From NCBI GenBank assembly GCA_030431825.1, contig JAUIIJ010000007.1, forward strand, positions 62,001 through 126,000: DNA of 64,000 nucleotides, in the 5' to 3' direction. The position numbers and the translations under genes were made by a program. Positions 33,801 to 42,068 of this stretch are shown here, piece by piece. The DNA is from Alphaproteobacteria bacterium. GTDB taxonomy: Bacteria > Pseudomonadota > Alphaproteobacteria > Rhodobacterales > Rhodobacteraceae. The notes beneath the pieces are model-generated. The model was given only the letters and a program-made list of their open reading frames with translations. It was not told the DNA's origin and made no database searches. Positions within the stretch are counted from its first letter, which is position 1. Every line of letters begins with the position of its first letter.

Positions 33801-35183
33801 CTTCAGGACAGAGCCGGATTCGGTTGCGAAATTTCCGAGCAGTTCGAGATCGCTCCCGACTGCGTCGTCGAGCCGGTTGTCGGCAAAGTCGATGCCCCGG
33901 ATCGCCGCATTGAGTTTGCCGTCAAGCTGCATGCCACCATCCTGCTCCAGCATACCGTCGGCATTGATCTGGGCGCGCGACACCGCCAGGTCGGGCCGGT
34001 TCACGCCGTCGACGCCCAGCAGGAGCGTCCACCGGTCGTCGCGCTCGGCGTCGAACTGTGCGGAGAAGGTCGCGCCACTGATCGCGGTGCGGGGTTCGCC
34101 CATGGGCAGGACGACTTCGTCGCCGTTCGGTGGAGAAATGCGCCCGTCAAGCGCCACGCGTTCGAGCTGTCCCGATCCGGCGACGTCCAGCGTTCCGTTC
34201 ACCATGAGCGCGTCCGAGAGCACGTTGAGCCGACGGATCGCAAGCCGCCCGTCCGGACCGGACTGTCCCGACAGTTGCACCTGGGTATCGGTGCCAAAGA
34301 AGTCCCGGTACTGTGGCGCAAGCAGGGGGCTGATGTCGCCGGCAAGCGTCGCATCGAACCCGGTTCCGGGTTGGGCGTTCGTGCCGGCATCGGGATCTGT
34401 CACGCTCTGCAGGCGCACCTGACCGCCCAGCCGCTCGATCTCGTCCGAGGCCAGCGCGATATCGGCGGTAAAGTCGCTCACCGGCCCTTCGCCCTTGGCA
34501 GTCAGGGACAGCGACGGCCGGTCCGGAATGGACAGCAGTTCGGAGACCAGCCCGCCCCGGGCTTCGGAGAGGGTCAAATCCACGACGATCTGGCTGGTTT
34601 CGTTGTCGAACCCGGCAACCAGATCGAGCCTGTCGGTATCGCGGTCGAGCCGGATGACGCCGAGATCGGTCCTGAGGCTGCCATCCGCGAGGCTTAGAGC
34701 ACCGGCAACGGACAGTTCGGCGGCAATACCCACCAACGGCTCACCCAGTTCGACGCGGTCGACCTTCAGCTCGCTCAATTCGATCGCAACCGGAAGTTCG
34801 GGCAACTGGAACGGCGTCGCTTCGGCTTCGGGCAGCGGCTCTTCTGTCTCGGTCGGCGTGGGTTTGCGGGCGACGATGATCTCGCCCGCGCTCAGCGTAT
34901 TGACCGAAAAGCGTCCACGGATGAGCGCGAGCCGGTTCCAGTCGAGCACGACATCAGAAACCGTCAGCCAAACACCGTCATCGTCCGAAACCGTCAGCTT
35001 TTCGATACTGGCCCGCGAACTGAATGCCCCGTCCAGTCCGGTGACCTTGATATAGCGATTTTCGCCCGACAGGTTGTCCTGCAACAGGTTGACGAGAAAG
35101 CCGCCGCTTTCCTCTTCCTCCTGCGCGTAGGCAAATGTGGAAAAGCACGTGAATACAACCAGTGCACATGTTCGGATACGCAT
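30834..35183 (-). CDS. tamB: Translocation and assembly module subunit TamB
   Basis: A 1449-residue envelope protein of the AsmA-like bridge family that spans the periplasm with TamA and helps outer-membrane assembly and lipid movement. An N-terminal signal/anchor (RIRTCALVVFTCFSTFAYA) is followed by a very long beta-rich region. The C-terminal DUF490 domain (last about 350 residues) contains IRGTVANPAPSGQIGLIRGN, LLFGNQYSELSPIKVAQLA and a final FFERDY (terminal aromatic). Residues 608-1034 are seven 61-residue tandem repeats. The ATG overlaps the tamA stop by one base, giving tight translational coupling. Confidence 0.93.
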   Translation of the reverse strand: MRIRTCALVVFTCFSTFAYAQEEEESGGFLVNLLQDNLSGENRYIKVTGLDGAFSSRASIEKLTVSDDDGVWLTVSDVVLDWNRLALIRGRFSVNTLSAGEIIVARKPTPTETEEPLPEAEATPFQLPELPVAIELSELKVDRVELGEPLVGIAAELSVAGALSLADGSLRTDLGVIRLDRDTDRLDLVAGFDNETSQIVVDLTLSEARGGLVSELLSIPDRPSLSLTAKGEGPVSDFTADIALASDEIERLGGQVRLQSVTDPDAGTNAQPGTGFDATLAGDISPLLAPQYRDFFGTDTQVQLSGQSGPDGRLAIRRLNVLSDALMVNGTLDVAGSGQLERVALDGRISPPNGDEVVLPMGEPRTAISGATFSAQFDAERDDRWTLLLGVDGVNRPDLAVSRAQINADGMLEQDGGMQLDGKLNAAIRGIDFADNRLDDAVGSDLELLGNFATESGSVLKLSDFTLSGTDYAANIDAEVDGLESGFRVDGKASVTASDLSRFSAIAGRDLGGAVTAEITGIGAPLSGMFDFDLNVEAQDLESGIAQVDPLITGQTTIALKAERDEDGLDIERFTLDGTALTAEASGNASSGDTNLEFSARLDDLGRIVPDVSGPVAITGDMVQRGETANGKIRVTGPQESFADLDGELESDGTVDVNYAAVLNGVDKFIPQIVGSIRAEGRASREDDRWQVTSDVQGPQGSFVKLTGSMTPEGEIDGRYDATITQVERFVPQLTGSIEAEGTAQRIENAWRVASDITGPEGSVARLRGNMSADGDIDARYDATVASVERFVPQLVGAITAKGTASRTSDTWQVDSNVTGPAGSVAHLRGSMTPEGDIKAQYDATVAKMERFVPQLVGALEAKGTASRTSDTWQVESDVTGPAGSVAQLQGSMTPEGDIDAQYDATVARLERFVPELVGSLDLNGSAQRNDDTWQVATDAKGPAGSAVTVSGRMAPDGKIDASYDATIVRIERFAPDFPGQITARGTASRDADLWTVASNATGPGGLSAEVGGTVNQTTLESDVTAKGQLQLALANRIIEPNSVRGAARFDLALRGELKPESLSGRISASNATVAIPSVRQAIDDLDAEIVLANGSANISVSAAARAGGRIVINGPVSLKPPFDASIVTELQQLVLTDNVIFESSANGRVAYTGALAGSGRLAGDIRFGETNIDINSISGSLGAAPIPEIIHTGETAAQRTTRDRAGLIKTDSGGGGGPDIALDIRLVADNKVFVRGRGLQAELGGDIQIRGTVANPAPSGQIGLIRGNLELLGRRLKLSKGLVTLQGDLEPYMEFAATTTTSDGDATLEISGPLTKPKVKVESDPERPSEEALAMLLFGNQYSELSPIKVAQLAASLATLSGAGGGANAKARDELGVDTFDIGTDDDGRAQFGAGKYLAEGVYTDITVNTQGDTEVNLNLDVTENLTVKGTVDREGDTGIGLFFERDY
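32082..33362 (-). repeat. Seven 183-bp tandem repeats inside tamB (61 residues each)
   Basis: Units begin at 33362, 33179, 32996, 32813, 32630, 32447 and 32264 on the minus strand, exactly 183 bases apart. The consensus is FVPQLVGxxxAxGTASR, then DTWQVxS, TGPAGSVAxLxGSMTPEGDI and YDATVAxxER. Units three and four (32813-32448) are almost identical in protein and DNA, while the first (residues 608-668) and last (974-1034) are degenerate. The pattern indicates recent duplication of a beta-strand module in the periplasmic bridge. Confidence 0.88.
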
Positions 35184-36985
35184 CAGAATGCCTGCCCAAT
35201 GCCAAGATAGAATTGCAGACCGTCATCGGTGGTGCCCTCGACCGGCAATGCCAGGTCGAGCCGCAGCGGTCCGAGCCCGCCCAGATCGTAGCGCACGCCG
35301 AGACCCGCGCCGGAATGATACGGCGAACCGGATGTGACGAACTGATCGCGGCCGACGGCGGCGATGTCGAAGAAGCCAACCAGCGAAATTGAATCGGTGA
35401 TCCGGCCCCGTACTTCGGCGGAGAGGCCCAGCAGCGAACGACCGCCCGAGATGCCGCCATTCACCGCGACGCCGAGCGATTCATAGGGCTGGCCGCGTAC
35501 CGTACCGGCCCCACCCGAATAAAACAGGAACTCGGGTGAAATGTCCGAAAGGCTAGGGCCGATCACCGTGCCCAGTTGCAGACGACCGGCGAGAACGATC
35601 GAGGCGCTTGAGGTCAGGCTCAGGTAGCCACGCGCGTCAAAATAGCCGTATACGCCGGACTCGGTGTCGTTGAGGCCCAGAAACGGGGTCGCGAAGGAAT
35701 CGAGGAAATAGCCTTTGGTGGCGCTGACCTTGCTGTCGCGCTCGTCCCAGTTCACCCGGAGCGGAAAGGTCATCAGGTAGAAATCACGTTCGCCGAACAC
35801 ATCGTCTGCACGGCTGAGCCCGGCATTGACGCCAAGCTCGGCATACAGGGTGTCCGAGAACACACGGCGCACGCCGCCACCGAGATAAAAACGGGTCAGC
35901 GTATAGTGTTCCTGATTGTCGGTGCCGATCTGGCCCAGGTAGAAGATGTTGTCATCCGGGCCGAGTTTGGCGGGTTGGTCCAGCCGGATCGACAGGCCGC
36001 CATCAATCGGTTCCTCGCCGCCGATATTGCTGACGCTGCCTTCGATCTGGAATCGCTCTGCGTTGCCGAAAAGGTTGCGGTGCATCCAGCTGGCCGACAG
36101 TTCCATGCCCTGGCTCGACGAGATCGAGGCACCGAACGACACGCGCCGTGGCACCTGATCGACAACAACCGCATCAAAGTCCAGCGTGCCATCCGGGTTC
36201 GGCGTTTCCGCTTCGCTCAGCGTGACGGATGAAAACGATCCGGTCCGGCGCAGGCGGGTGCCGACCAGTTGCACCTTTTCGGGGTCATAGACCTCGCCGG
36301 TGGGAAAACCCGCGATCTTGCCGATCGCTTCGGGGCGCACATAGGAATCCTGCGGGATATTCAGCTTGCCGAAACGCAGCTTCGGCCCCGGCGCCAGCGT
36401 GATGTCCGCGTCCAGAACCGCCTGGCGGTTCCTGGCAACGATACGCTGCTGGCCGACATTGGCCTTGGCATGGCCGACATTGCGCCATTGCTGGACCCCG
36501 GCCGAGGCGGCATCACGGATCGCACCGGTTGTGGCGATCTGGCCGCTGGCAAAATTCTCGGGCAGTTCGGTATCCGGCGCCAGCGGGGCAATCCGGGCCT
36601 GACCAAATGTAAAGGCCGGTCCCGTCTGGACGGATATCGCGACGCTGTTGACGGTGCCGGGCGCATCCAGCACGGGGATGGTCGCGGCTTCGCGACCGTT
36701 GACGCGAATATTGACCACCGGGCTGAAATACCCTTCGTCATACAGGATCTGCACCAGCGTTGCGTAATCCGACAGCGATGCAGCCAGAAGCTCCTGCGCG
36801 TCATCCAGCCCGTTGCTCTCGGCGTTCATGATCGAGGATGCTTCGATCAACCTTTCGCGCACCTCGTCGGACGCGCCGGGGGCGGTCAGGCTGGTGGTCA
36901 GTGCTGCGGCAAGGCCGGGGGTGATGGCAAAACAAGCGGCAACCAGGGTTTGGTTCAGACCGGTCCTGCGACGGACATGCTGCAT
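35183..36985 (-). CDS. tamA: Outer-membrane translocation and assembly protein TamA (Omp85 family)
   Basis: A 600-residue Omp85 protein. A signal peptide (NQTLVAACFAITPGLAAAL) precedes POTRA domains (about 30-265; LYDEGYFSPVVNIRVNGREA and LRRTGSFSSVTLSEAE are POTRA patterns). A 16-strand barrel follows, with the RGQPYESLGV motif (VRGY/F-type lid-lock loop) near 490 and a C-terminal Phe in GIGQAF. It works with the coupled TamB in insertion of outer-membrane proteins. The ATG at 36985 is followed closely by the signal sequence. It is 133 bases downstream of the puuD stop on the same strand. Confidence 0.93.
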   Translation of the reverse strand: MQHVRRRTGLNQTLVAACFAITPGLAAALTTSLTAPGASDEVRERLIEASSIMNAESNGLDDAQELLAASLSDYATLVQILYDEGYFSPVVNIRVNGREAATIPVLDAPGTVNSVAISVQTGPAFTFGQARIAPLAPDTELPENFASGQIATTGAIRDAASAGVQQWRNVGHAKANVGQQRIVARNRQAVLDADITLAPGPKLRFGKLNIPQDSYVRPEAIGKIAGFPTGEVYDPEKVQLVGTRLRRTGSFSSVTLSEAETPNPDGTLDFDAVVVDQVPRRVSFGASISSSQGMELSASWMHRNLFGNAERFQIEGSVSNIGGEEPIDGGLSIRLDQPAKLGPDDNIFYLGQIGTDNQEHYTLTRFYLGGGVRRVFSDTLYAELGVNAGLSRADDVFGERDFYLMTFPLRVNWDERDSKVSATKGYFLDSFATPFLGLNDTESGVYGYFDARGYLSLTSSASIVLAGRLQLGTVIGPSLSDISPEFLFYSGGAGTVRGQPYESLGVAVNGGISGGRSLLGLSAEVRGRITDSISLVGFFDIAAVGRDQFVTSGSPYHSGAGLGVRYDLGGLGPLRLDLALPVEGTTDDGLQFYLGIGQAF

Positions 36986-37061
36986 TACGAGATCTCCGGA
37001 TCGTCACTCTTACTGACGCGGCTACCCTAGGTGACCTCCGCGCGTTGTTCAGCAATACCTA

Positions 37062-37073
37062 ACACGATCGTGT
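37062..37073. promoter_or_regulatory. 12-base perfect palindrome upstream of tamA
   Basis: ACACGATCGTGT is fully self-complementary and lies 77 bases before the tamA ATG and 46 bases from the puuD stop. It could be a regulatory site for tamAB; palindromes of this length also occur by chance in 64 kb. No flanking promoter elements are clear. Confidence 0.25.
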
Positions 37074-37118
37074 CCCAAGAAAACCGTAAACTGCGGTGCC
37101 TGTCAGGGATGTGAAACG

Positions 37119-38360
37119 CTACTGCGCCGCATCCTGCCGGGCGGTGCGATACCATTTCACGATGGCGGCGCGATCCTCTGGCGCCATGAAGGTGACATTG
37201 GCAGGTGGCATCGCGTGGCTGATCCCCGCCTGAAGGTAGATGGCCCTGGCGTTGCGCGCGATGTCGGCCTCGGTTTCCAGCAACACGCCCTTGGGAGCCC
37301 ACAGCATGCCGTCCCAGACGGGTTCGCGCGAATGGCACATCGAGCAACGCCCCATGACCACGTCATGCGCGGCCTCGAAACCCTCTGCCGCCGCCATGCG
37401 GGTTTCATATGCGGTCAGCGGTTGTGCTTCGGCTGTTTCCACATCCCTGTACATCGGCGCAGTTGACAGCCAGATGATCGCGATGAAGAGCAACGCTGTC
37501 ACCAGCCATGTCCAGGTCGGATTGCCGGTGCCGGCGTGGCGGGCGTTGAAATAGTGCCGGATCGTGACTCCCATCAGGAACACCAGCGACGCGATGATCC
37601 AGTTGTACTCGGTGGCGAAGGCCAGCGGATAGTGATTGGACAACATCAGGAAGATGACCGGCAAAGTCAGATAGTTGTTATGGGTCGAGCGCAGCTTGGC
37701 GATCTTGCCGTATTTCGGGTCGGGCGTGCGTCCGGCCTTGAGATCCGCCACGACGATCCGCTGGTTGGGCATGATGACGAAGAAGACATTGGCGGTCATG
37801 ATCGTTGCGGTGAACGCCCCGAGGTGGAGCATCATCGCGCGGCCGGTGAAAATCTGGTCATAGCCCCATCCCATCACGACCAGCATCACGAAAAGCAGCA
37901 CCATCAACAGGGTCGGATGTTCGGCCAGCGGGGATTTGCAGAGGAAGTCGTAGACGATCCAGCCGATGGTCAGCGATGCGGCAGAGATCAGGATCGCCTG
38001 CCACACCGCCAGATCGGCCTTGGCGGCGTCGATGAGATAGAGCTCTGCCCCGGTCCAGTAGACCACCATCAAGAGCGCTGCACCGCTCAGCCAGGTGGTA
38101 TAGCTTTCCCACTTGAACCAGATCAGGTGCTCGGGCATCTGCGCCGGCGCAACCAGGTATTTGCGGATGTGATAGAAACCGCCGCCATGAACCTGCCATT
38201 CCTCGCCATGCGCTCCGGGCGGCAGGTCGGGCGCCTTGCGCAAGCCGAGGTCCAGCGCGATGAAATAGAAGGATGACCCGATCCAGGCCATTGCCGTGAT
38301 CACGTGCAGCCAGCGCAGGGCAAAGGCCGCCCAGTCCCAGAATGCGAGAAAGTCATACAT
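37119..38360 (-). CDS. puuD: Urate hydroxylase PuuD (membrane urate oxidase with cytochrome c domain)
   Basis: A 413-residue inner-membrane enzyme that oxidises urate to 5-hydroxyisourate without making peroxide, passing electrons to its haem domain. About eight hydrophobic helices fill residues 1-315 (RWLHVITAMAWIGSSFYFIA is the first). The C-terminal cytochrome c has CSMCH at 339-343 and a candidate axial Met in HAMPPAN. The ATG at 38360 (MYDFLAFWDW) was chosen because the in-frame codon 72 bases upstream adds a non-family leader. It is divergent from the LysR gene. Confidence 0.92.
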   Translation of the reverse strand: MYDFLAFWDWAAFALRWLHVITAMAWIGSSFYFIALDLGLRKAPDLPPGAHGEEWQVHGGGFYHIRKYLVAPAQMPEHLIWFKWESYTTWLSGAALLMVVYWTGAELYLIDAAKADLAVWQAILISAASLTIGWIVYDFLCKSPLAEHPTLLMVLLFVMLVVMGWGYDQIFTGRAMMLHLGAFTATIMTANVFFVIMPNQRIVVADLKAGRTPDPKYGKIAKLRSTHNNYLTLPVIFLMLSNHYPLAFATEYNWIIASLVFLMGVTIRHYFNARHAGTGNPTWTWLVTALLFIAIIWLSTAPMYRDVETAEAQPLTAYETRMAAAEGFEAAHDVVMGRCSMCHSREPVWDGMLWAPKGVLLETEADIARNARAIYLQAGISHAMPPANVTFMAPEDRAAIVKWYRTARQDAAQ

Positions 38361-38419
38361 GCCGCGTCTCCCGATAGATTGCGGACAGCCTATGCAAACC
38401 CGCCTTTGTTCGGTATTCC

Positions 38420-38440
38420 GATATAGTACCAAGCTGTATC
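38420..38440. promoter_or_regulatory. Candidate LysR-type operator between puuD and its regulator
   Basis: GATATAG-TACCAAG-CTGTATC is a 7-7-7 dyad with one mismatch and contains the T-N11-A arrangement of LysR-family sites. It lies 15 bases upstream of the LysR gene start at 38456 and 59 bases from the puuD start. It would fit autoregulation plus activation of puuD. Confidence 0.5.
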
Positions 38441-38455
38441 AAAAATTCTGGAACA

Positions 38456-39388
38456 ATGTCCTATCTCGACAACATCAGAACCTTTGTCCGTGTCTATGAG
38501 CTGGGCAGCATGTCCGCCGCCGGGCGCGATTTGCGCATCTCTCCGGCGGTTACGTCGGCCCGGATATCGCAGCTTGAAGATCATCTGAACGTGCGGCTGT
38601 TTCAGCGCACCACCCGCAACCTGACGCCGACCGAACAGGGCCGCGCGTTTTACGATGGGGCGTGCCAGGTGCTCGACACGGTCGAGCAGGCCGAGGCGCG
38701 GGTGATCAACCTGACGGAAAACCCGCGCGGCTCGCTTTTCGTTGCAGCACCTTTGGGTGTGGGGCGACGGCTGATTGCGCCGCAGGTGCCGGAATTTCTC
38801 GGACAATACCCCCAGATCGACATGCGGTTGCGGCTGACGGACCGCTCGGTCGATCTGACGACCGAGGGGCTCGATCTCGCGTTCTTCCTCGGGCAGCCCG
38901 AAGACAGCAACCTTCGTATTCGCAAGATCGCCGATTGCCAGCGGGTGATGGTGGCCGCCCCGTCCTATGTCGCTGCGCGTGGTCATCCGGATTCGGGGGC
39001 GGATCTGGTCAAGGACAAGCATGAATGCCTGAACCTGCGCTTTCCCGGTGCAACCGAGTTTCAATGGCGGCTGATGACCGCAGACGGCCCGCAACGCTTT
39101 GCGGTCTCGGGGCGATACGAATGTGACGATGGCGATGTGCTGACCGACTGGGCGCTGGGCGGGCAGGGTGTTGCGATGAAGCCGGTCTTCGAGGTGGCGG
39201 AACATCTGCGAAGCGGTGCGTTGTTGCCAGTGGCGCAGTCAACCCCGCCGGTTCCCGTGCAGATGGCGTGCCTGTATACCCATCGCCGCCACCAGGACCC
39301 CAAGACACGGCTGTTCATGGAGTTCATCGCCGAACGTGTCGGTGACGCCGTGACAGGAGCGGAGGCCGGGGTTCAGCTACCGCGATAG
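38456..39388 (+). CDS. LysR family transcriptional regulator, probable regulator of purine catabolism
   Basis: A 310-residue LysR protein. The N-terminal winged HTH (about 1-60) reads [20 protein letters not shown], then [20 protein letters not shown]. The effector domain follows ([53 protein letters not shown]). It is divergent from puuD and its 3' end overlaps hiuH by 16 bases, so it sits inside the urate cluster and is the natural candidate to control it. The effector, perhaps urate or a ureide, is unknown. Confidence 0.88.
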   Translation: MSYLDNIRTFVRVYELGSMSAAGRDLRISPAVTSARISQLEDHLNVRLFQRTTRNLTPTEQGRAFYDGACQVLDTVEQAEARVINLTENPRGSLFVAAPLGVGRRLIAPQVPEFLGQYPQIDMRLRLTDRSVDLTTEGLDLAFFLGQPEDSNLRIRKIADCQRVMVAAPSYVAARGHPDSGADLVKDKHECLNLRFPGATEFQWRLMTADGPQRFAVSGRYECDDGDVLTDWALGGQGVAMKPVFEVAEHLRSGALLPVAQSTPPVPVQMACLYTHRRHQDPKTRLFMEFIAERVGDAVTGAEAGVQLPR

Positions 39389-39726
39389 GTGGAATAGCCA
39401 AAGGGCGAAAGCAGCAGCGGCACATGGTAATGCGCCGCTTCCGACATGCCGAAGCGCAGCGGAATGACGTCGAGGAATCGCGGTGTCTCTGGGGCTGTGC
39501 CGGTCGCATCGAGGTAGTCGCCTGCGTGAAACAGCAACTCGTATTCGCCAAGGGCGAATTCGCTGGCGGGCAAAATCTGTTCGTCGGTGCGCCCGTCGGA
39601 ATTGGTCGTCAGGGTCTTCAGAAGGCTTCGCCCGGACCCTTCGATACGAAACAGGTCGATGCGGATGCCCTGTGCCGGGCAGCCCCGGGCGGTGTCCAGT
39701 ACATGGGTGGTGAGATATCCGGTCAT
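39373..39726 (-). CDS. hiuH: 5-hydroxyisourate hydrolase
   Basis: A 117-residue transthyretin-like enzyme that opens 5-hydroxyisourate to OHCU, the second step after PuuD. The N-terminal [13 protein letters not shown] carries the first catalytic His. The middle has DGRTD, and the protein ends with the diagnostic tetrapeptide YRGS. The ATG at 39726 starts at the family N-terminus; longer in-frame extension lacks family resemblance. The gene is convergent with the LysR gene (16-base overlap) and divergent from puuE-uraD. Confidence 0.93.
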   Translation of the reverse strand: MTGYLTTHVLDTARGCPAQGIRIDLFRIEGSGRSLLKTLTTNSDGRTDEQILPASEFALGEYELLFHAGDYLDATGTAPETPRFLDVIPLRFGMSEAAHYHVPLLLSPFGYSTYRGS

Positions 39727-39865
39727 CAATTGCCTCCTGACGTTGGCTCCGGTGTGCCGCAGGCATCGATTCTGTGCAAACCCCGCCTTGCTGATAGTGT
39801 TGTTAGATTTTTTTGAAAAACACTGGCATTGTTCTGATTTACAAGGGGGAAAATTCCGGAGGCAC
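39727..39865. promoter_or_regulatory. Divergent control region between hiuH and puuE-uraD
   Basis: This 139-base gap has an AT-rich core (39793-39842) with AGTGTT and AACACT as the ends of an imperfect dyad spaced 17 bases apart (39796-39824). A TTGAAA (39812-39817) lies within it. It is probably the promoter of the puuE-uraD-allA genes on plus and hiuH on minus. CCGGAGG at 39856-39862 is the puuE ribosome-binding site. Confidence 0.45.
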
Positions 39866-41281
39866 ATGATGACACGATACCCGCGCGACATGATCGGTTA
39901 CGGAGCGAGCACGCCGGATGCGCAGTGGCCGGGCGGCGCCAGGATCGCGGTTCAGATCGTCATGAACTATGAAGAGGGCGGCGAGAACTGCATCCTGCAC
40001 GGCGATGCGGCGTCCGAGGCGTTCCTGTCGGAAATTGTCGGCGCCGCGCAGTGGCCGGGGCAACGGCACTGGAACATGGAGTCGATCTATGAATACGGTG
40101 CCCGGGCCGGGTTCTGGCGGCTGCATCGCCTGCTTCGCGACGTGCCCGTGACGGTGTATGGCGTTGCGACGGCGTTGGCGCGCTCGCCCGACCAGGTGGC
40201 GGCGATGAAGGATGCGGGCTGGGAAATCGCCAGCCACGGGTTGAAATGGGTCGAGTACAAGGACGCTGCCGAGGCCGATGAACGCGCCGACATGGCCGAG
40301 GCGATCCGCCTGCATACCGAGGTTGTCGGCGAGCGCCCGCGCGGATGGTATACCGGGCGGTGTTCGGACAATACCGTGCGACTGGCCGCCGAAGAGGGCG
40401 GTTTTGACTATGTCGCCGATGTCTACGCCGATGACCTGCCTTATTACGTGCGCTTTGGCGACCGCGATCAGCTTTTGGTGCCCTACACGCTGGACTGCAA
40501 CGACATGCGGTTCGCCACGCCGCAGGGGTTCAATTCGGGCGATCAGTTCTATGCCTATCTCAAGGACAGTTTCGATGCGCTTTATGCGGAAGGCGCAGAG
40601 GGGGCTCCCAAGATGCTGTCGATCGGCCTGCATTGCCGCCTGATCGGCCGGCCGGGCCGGATCATGGCGCTGAAACGGTTCCTCGACTATGCCCGCGGCC
40701 ATCAGGACGTCTGGTTCGCCACGCGTCTGCAGATCGCGCAGCATTGGGCCATGATTCACCCGCCGCAAGAACATCCGCGCCCCTCTGAAATGGACCGGGC
40801 CACCTTTGTCGCTGCCTATGGCAGCGTATTCGAGCATTCGCCCTGGATTGCCGAGCGTGCCTTTGACCTGGAACTGGGCGCGGCGCATGACACGGCGGGC
40901 GGGTTGCACAATGCGCTGGCGCGGATGTTCCGCTCGGCGAGCGAGGCAGAGCGGCTGGGGGTGCTCAAGGCGCATCCGGATCTGGCGGGCAAGCTGGCGG
41001 CGGCGGGCAAGCTGACCGCCGAGAGCACCGCGGAACAGGCCGGGGCCGGGCTGGATATGCTCACCGATGAGGAACGCGAGAGTTTCACCCGGCTGAACGC
41101 GGCCTATGTCGAGAAACACGGGTTTCCCTTCATCATCGCGGTGCGCGACAATGACAAGGGGTCGATCCGTGCCGCGTTCGAGCGCCGCATCGGCAACGAT
41201 CGGGACACGGAATTTGCCGAAGCCTGCCGACAGGTCGAGCGCATTGCGGAACTGCGCCTGCGCGACATGCTGCCCTCATGA
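39866..41281 (+). CDS. puuE-uraD: Fusion of PuuE-type allantoinase and OHCU decarboxylase (UraD)
   Basis: A 471-residue bifunctional protein. Residues 1 to about 310 are a polysaccharide-deacetylase-fold allantoinase ([19 protein letters not shown], then [13 protein letters not shown] and [14 protein letters not shown]). The C-terminal part (about 312-471) is UraD, with [25 protein letters not shown] (catalytic His/Asp), and [11 protein letters not shown]. UraD acts before allantoinase, so the fusion joins consecutive steps from OHCU to allantoin to allantoate. The start pair ATGATG at 39866 follows CCGGAGG. The stop overlaps allA (ATGA). Confidence 0.93.
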   Translation: MMTRYPRDMIGYGASTPDAQWPGGARIAVQIVMNYEEGGENCILHGDAASEAFLSEIVGAAQWPGQRHWNMESIYEYGARAGFWRLHRLLRDVPVTVYGVATALARSPDQVAAMKDAGWEIASHGLKWVEYKDAAEADERADMAEAIRLHTEVVGERPRGWYTGRCSDNTVRLAAEEGGFDYVADVYADDLPYYVRFGDRDQLLVPYTLDCNDMRFATPQGFNSGDQFYAYLKDSFDALYAEGAEGAPKMLSIGLHCRLIGRPGRIMALKRFLDYARGHQDVWFATRLQIAQHWAMIHPPQEHPRPSEMDRATFVAAYGSVFEHSPWIAERAFDLELGAAHDTAGGLHNALARMFRSASEAERLGVLKAHPDLAGKLAAAGKLTAESTAEQAGAGLDMLTDEERESFTRLNAAYVEKHGFPFIIAVRDNDKGSIRAAFERRIGNDRDTEFAEACRQVERIAELRLRDMLPS

Positions 41282-41769
41282 GCCGGGACATCACGATCCA
41301 GCCCATCACCGCCGAGGGTTTCGCCCCCTTCGGGGATCTGATCGACTGTGCCGGTGATCCTGACAAGATCATCAATCAGGGCCAGTGCGGCCGCTACCAC
41401 GACCGGGCGCAGCTCGATTTTTCCGGCGGGCGGGCGGGCATCAGTCTGTTCAATGCCAACCCCCGTGCCCTGCCGCTGTTGCTGGATATGGTCGAACGCC
41501 ACCCGGACGGGAGCCAGGCCTTCGTGCCGATGACACAGGCGCCATTTCTGGTGGTTGTGGCTCCGGATGAGGGCGGGGTGCCTGGACGGCCATTGGCGTT
41601 TCAGACCGAACCGGGACAGGCCGTCAATTTTTACAAGGGTACGTGGCATGGAGTCCTGACGCCCCTGCATGCGCCGGGTCTGTTCGCGGTGATTGACAGG
41701 ATCGGCGAGGGTGCGAACCTGGAAGAGCATTGGTTTGCAGAAGGTTACCGGATTATCGCACCCCGGTGA
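41278..41769 (+). CDS. allA: Ureidoglycolate lyase
   Basis: A 163-residue AllA-family protein of normal length (about 160) that splits ureidoglycolate to glyoxylate and urea. It has IQPITAEGFAPFGDLID, INQGQCGRYHDRAQLDF, GISLFNANPRALPL, HPDGSQAFVPM and WHGVLTPL, all typical of the family's cupin-like barrel. Its ATG overlaps the puuE-uraD stop by four bases. It completes the ureide end of the pathway encoded here. Confidence 0.93.
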   Translation: MSRDITIQPITAEGFAPFGDLIDCAGDPDKIINQGQCGRYHDRAQLDFSGGRAGISLFNANPRALPLLLDMVERHPDGSQAFVPMTQAPFLVVVAPDEGGVPGRPLAFQTEPGQAVNFYKGTWHGVLTPLHAPGLFAVIDRIGEGANLEEHWFAEGYRIIAPR

Positions 41770-42068
41770 GCGGCAGGGCGCGCGGGATGCGGCGCGCTGA
41801 CCCTCTTCGAAGGAAATTTTTGAAACTGCTTTTCCTTTTTGCCGATTTCCCGAAAGATATGGCTGCGCTAGTCTTTTCGCAAGGCAATCCGAGCGGGCGC
41901 ACCGCCAGCCTCGTTCACAACGACCCGCAGGACGGCGCGGTTGCGTTTCCGGACGCGGCTTGGGTGGGGCGGAGGCAAACCCGTGCATCCCGGCGCGCAG
42001 GGCCGGACGACACCCGAAGCCGCCACAAGACGCGGTACAAGACCCAATGACCAACCGGAGAGAGAGAC
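41770..42068 (+). promoter_or_regulatory. 299-base gap before the nucleobase permease
   Basis: No gene with family resemblance is seen, although a short open frame spans part of it. An AT-richer stretch (41808-41880, with TTTTTGAAACTGCTTTTCC) could hold the permease promoter. ACCGGAGAGAGAG at 42055-42067 is the ribosome-binding site. No clear operator or hairpin was found. Confidence 0.35.

Noticed and set aside
33093..34697. A 534-codon plus-strand frame opposite tamB
   Set aside because: Antisense to the unmistakable TamB protein; composition typical of a shadow frame.
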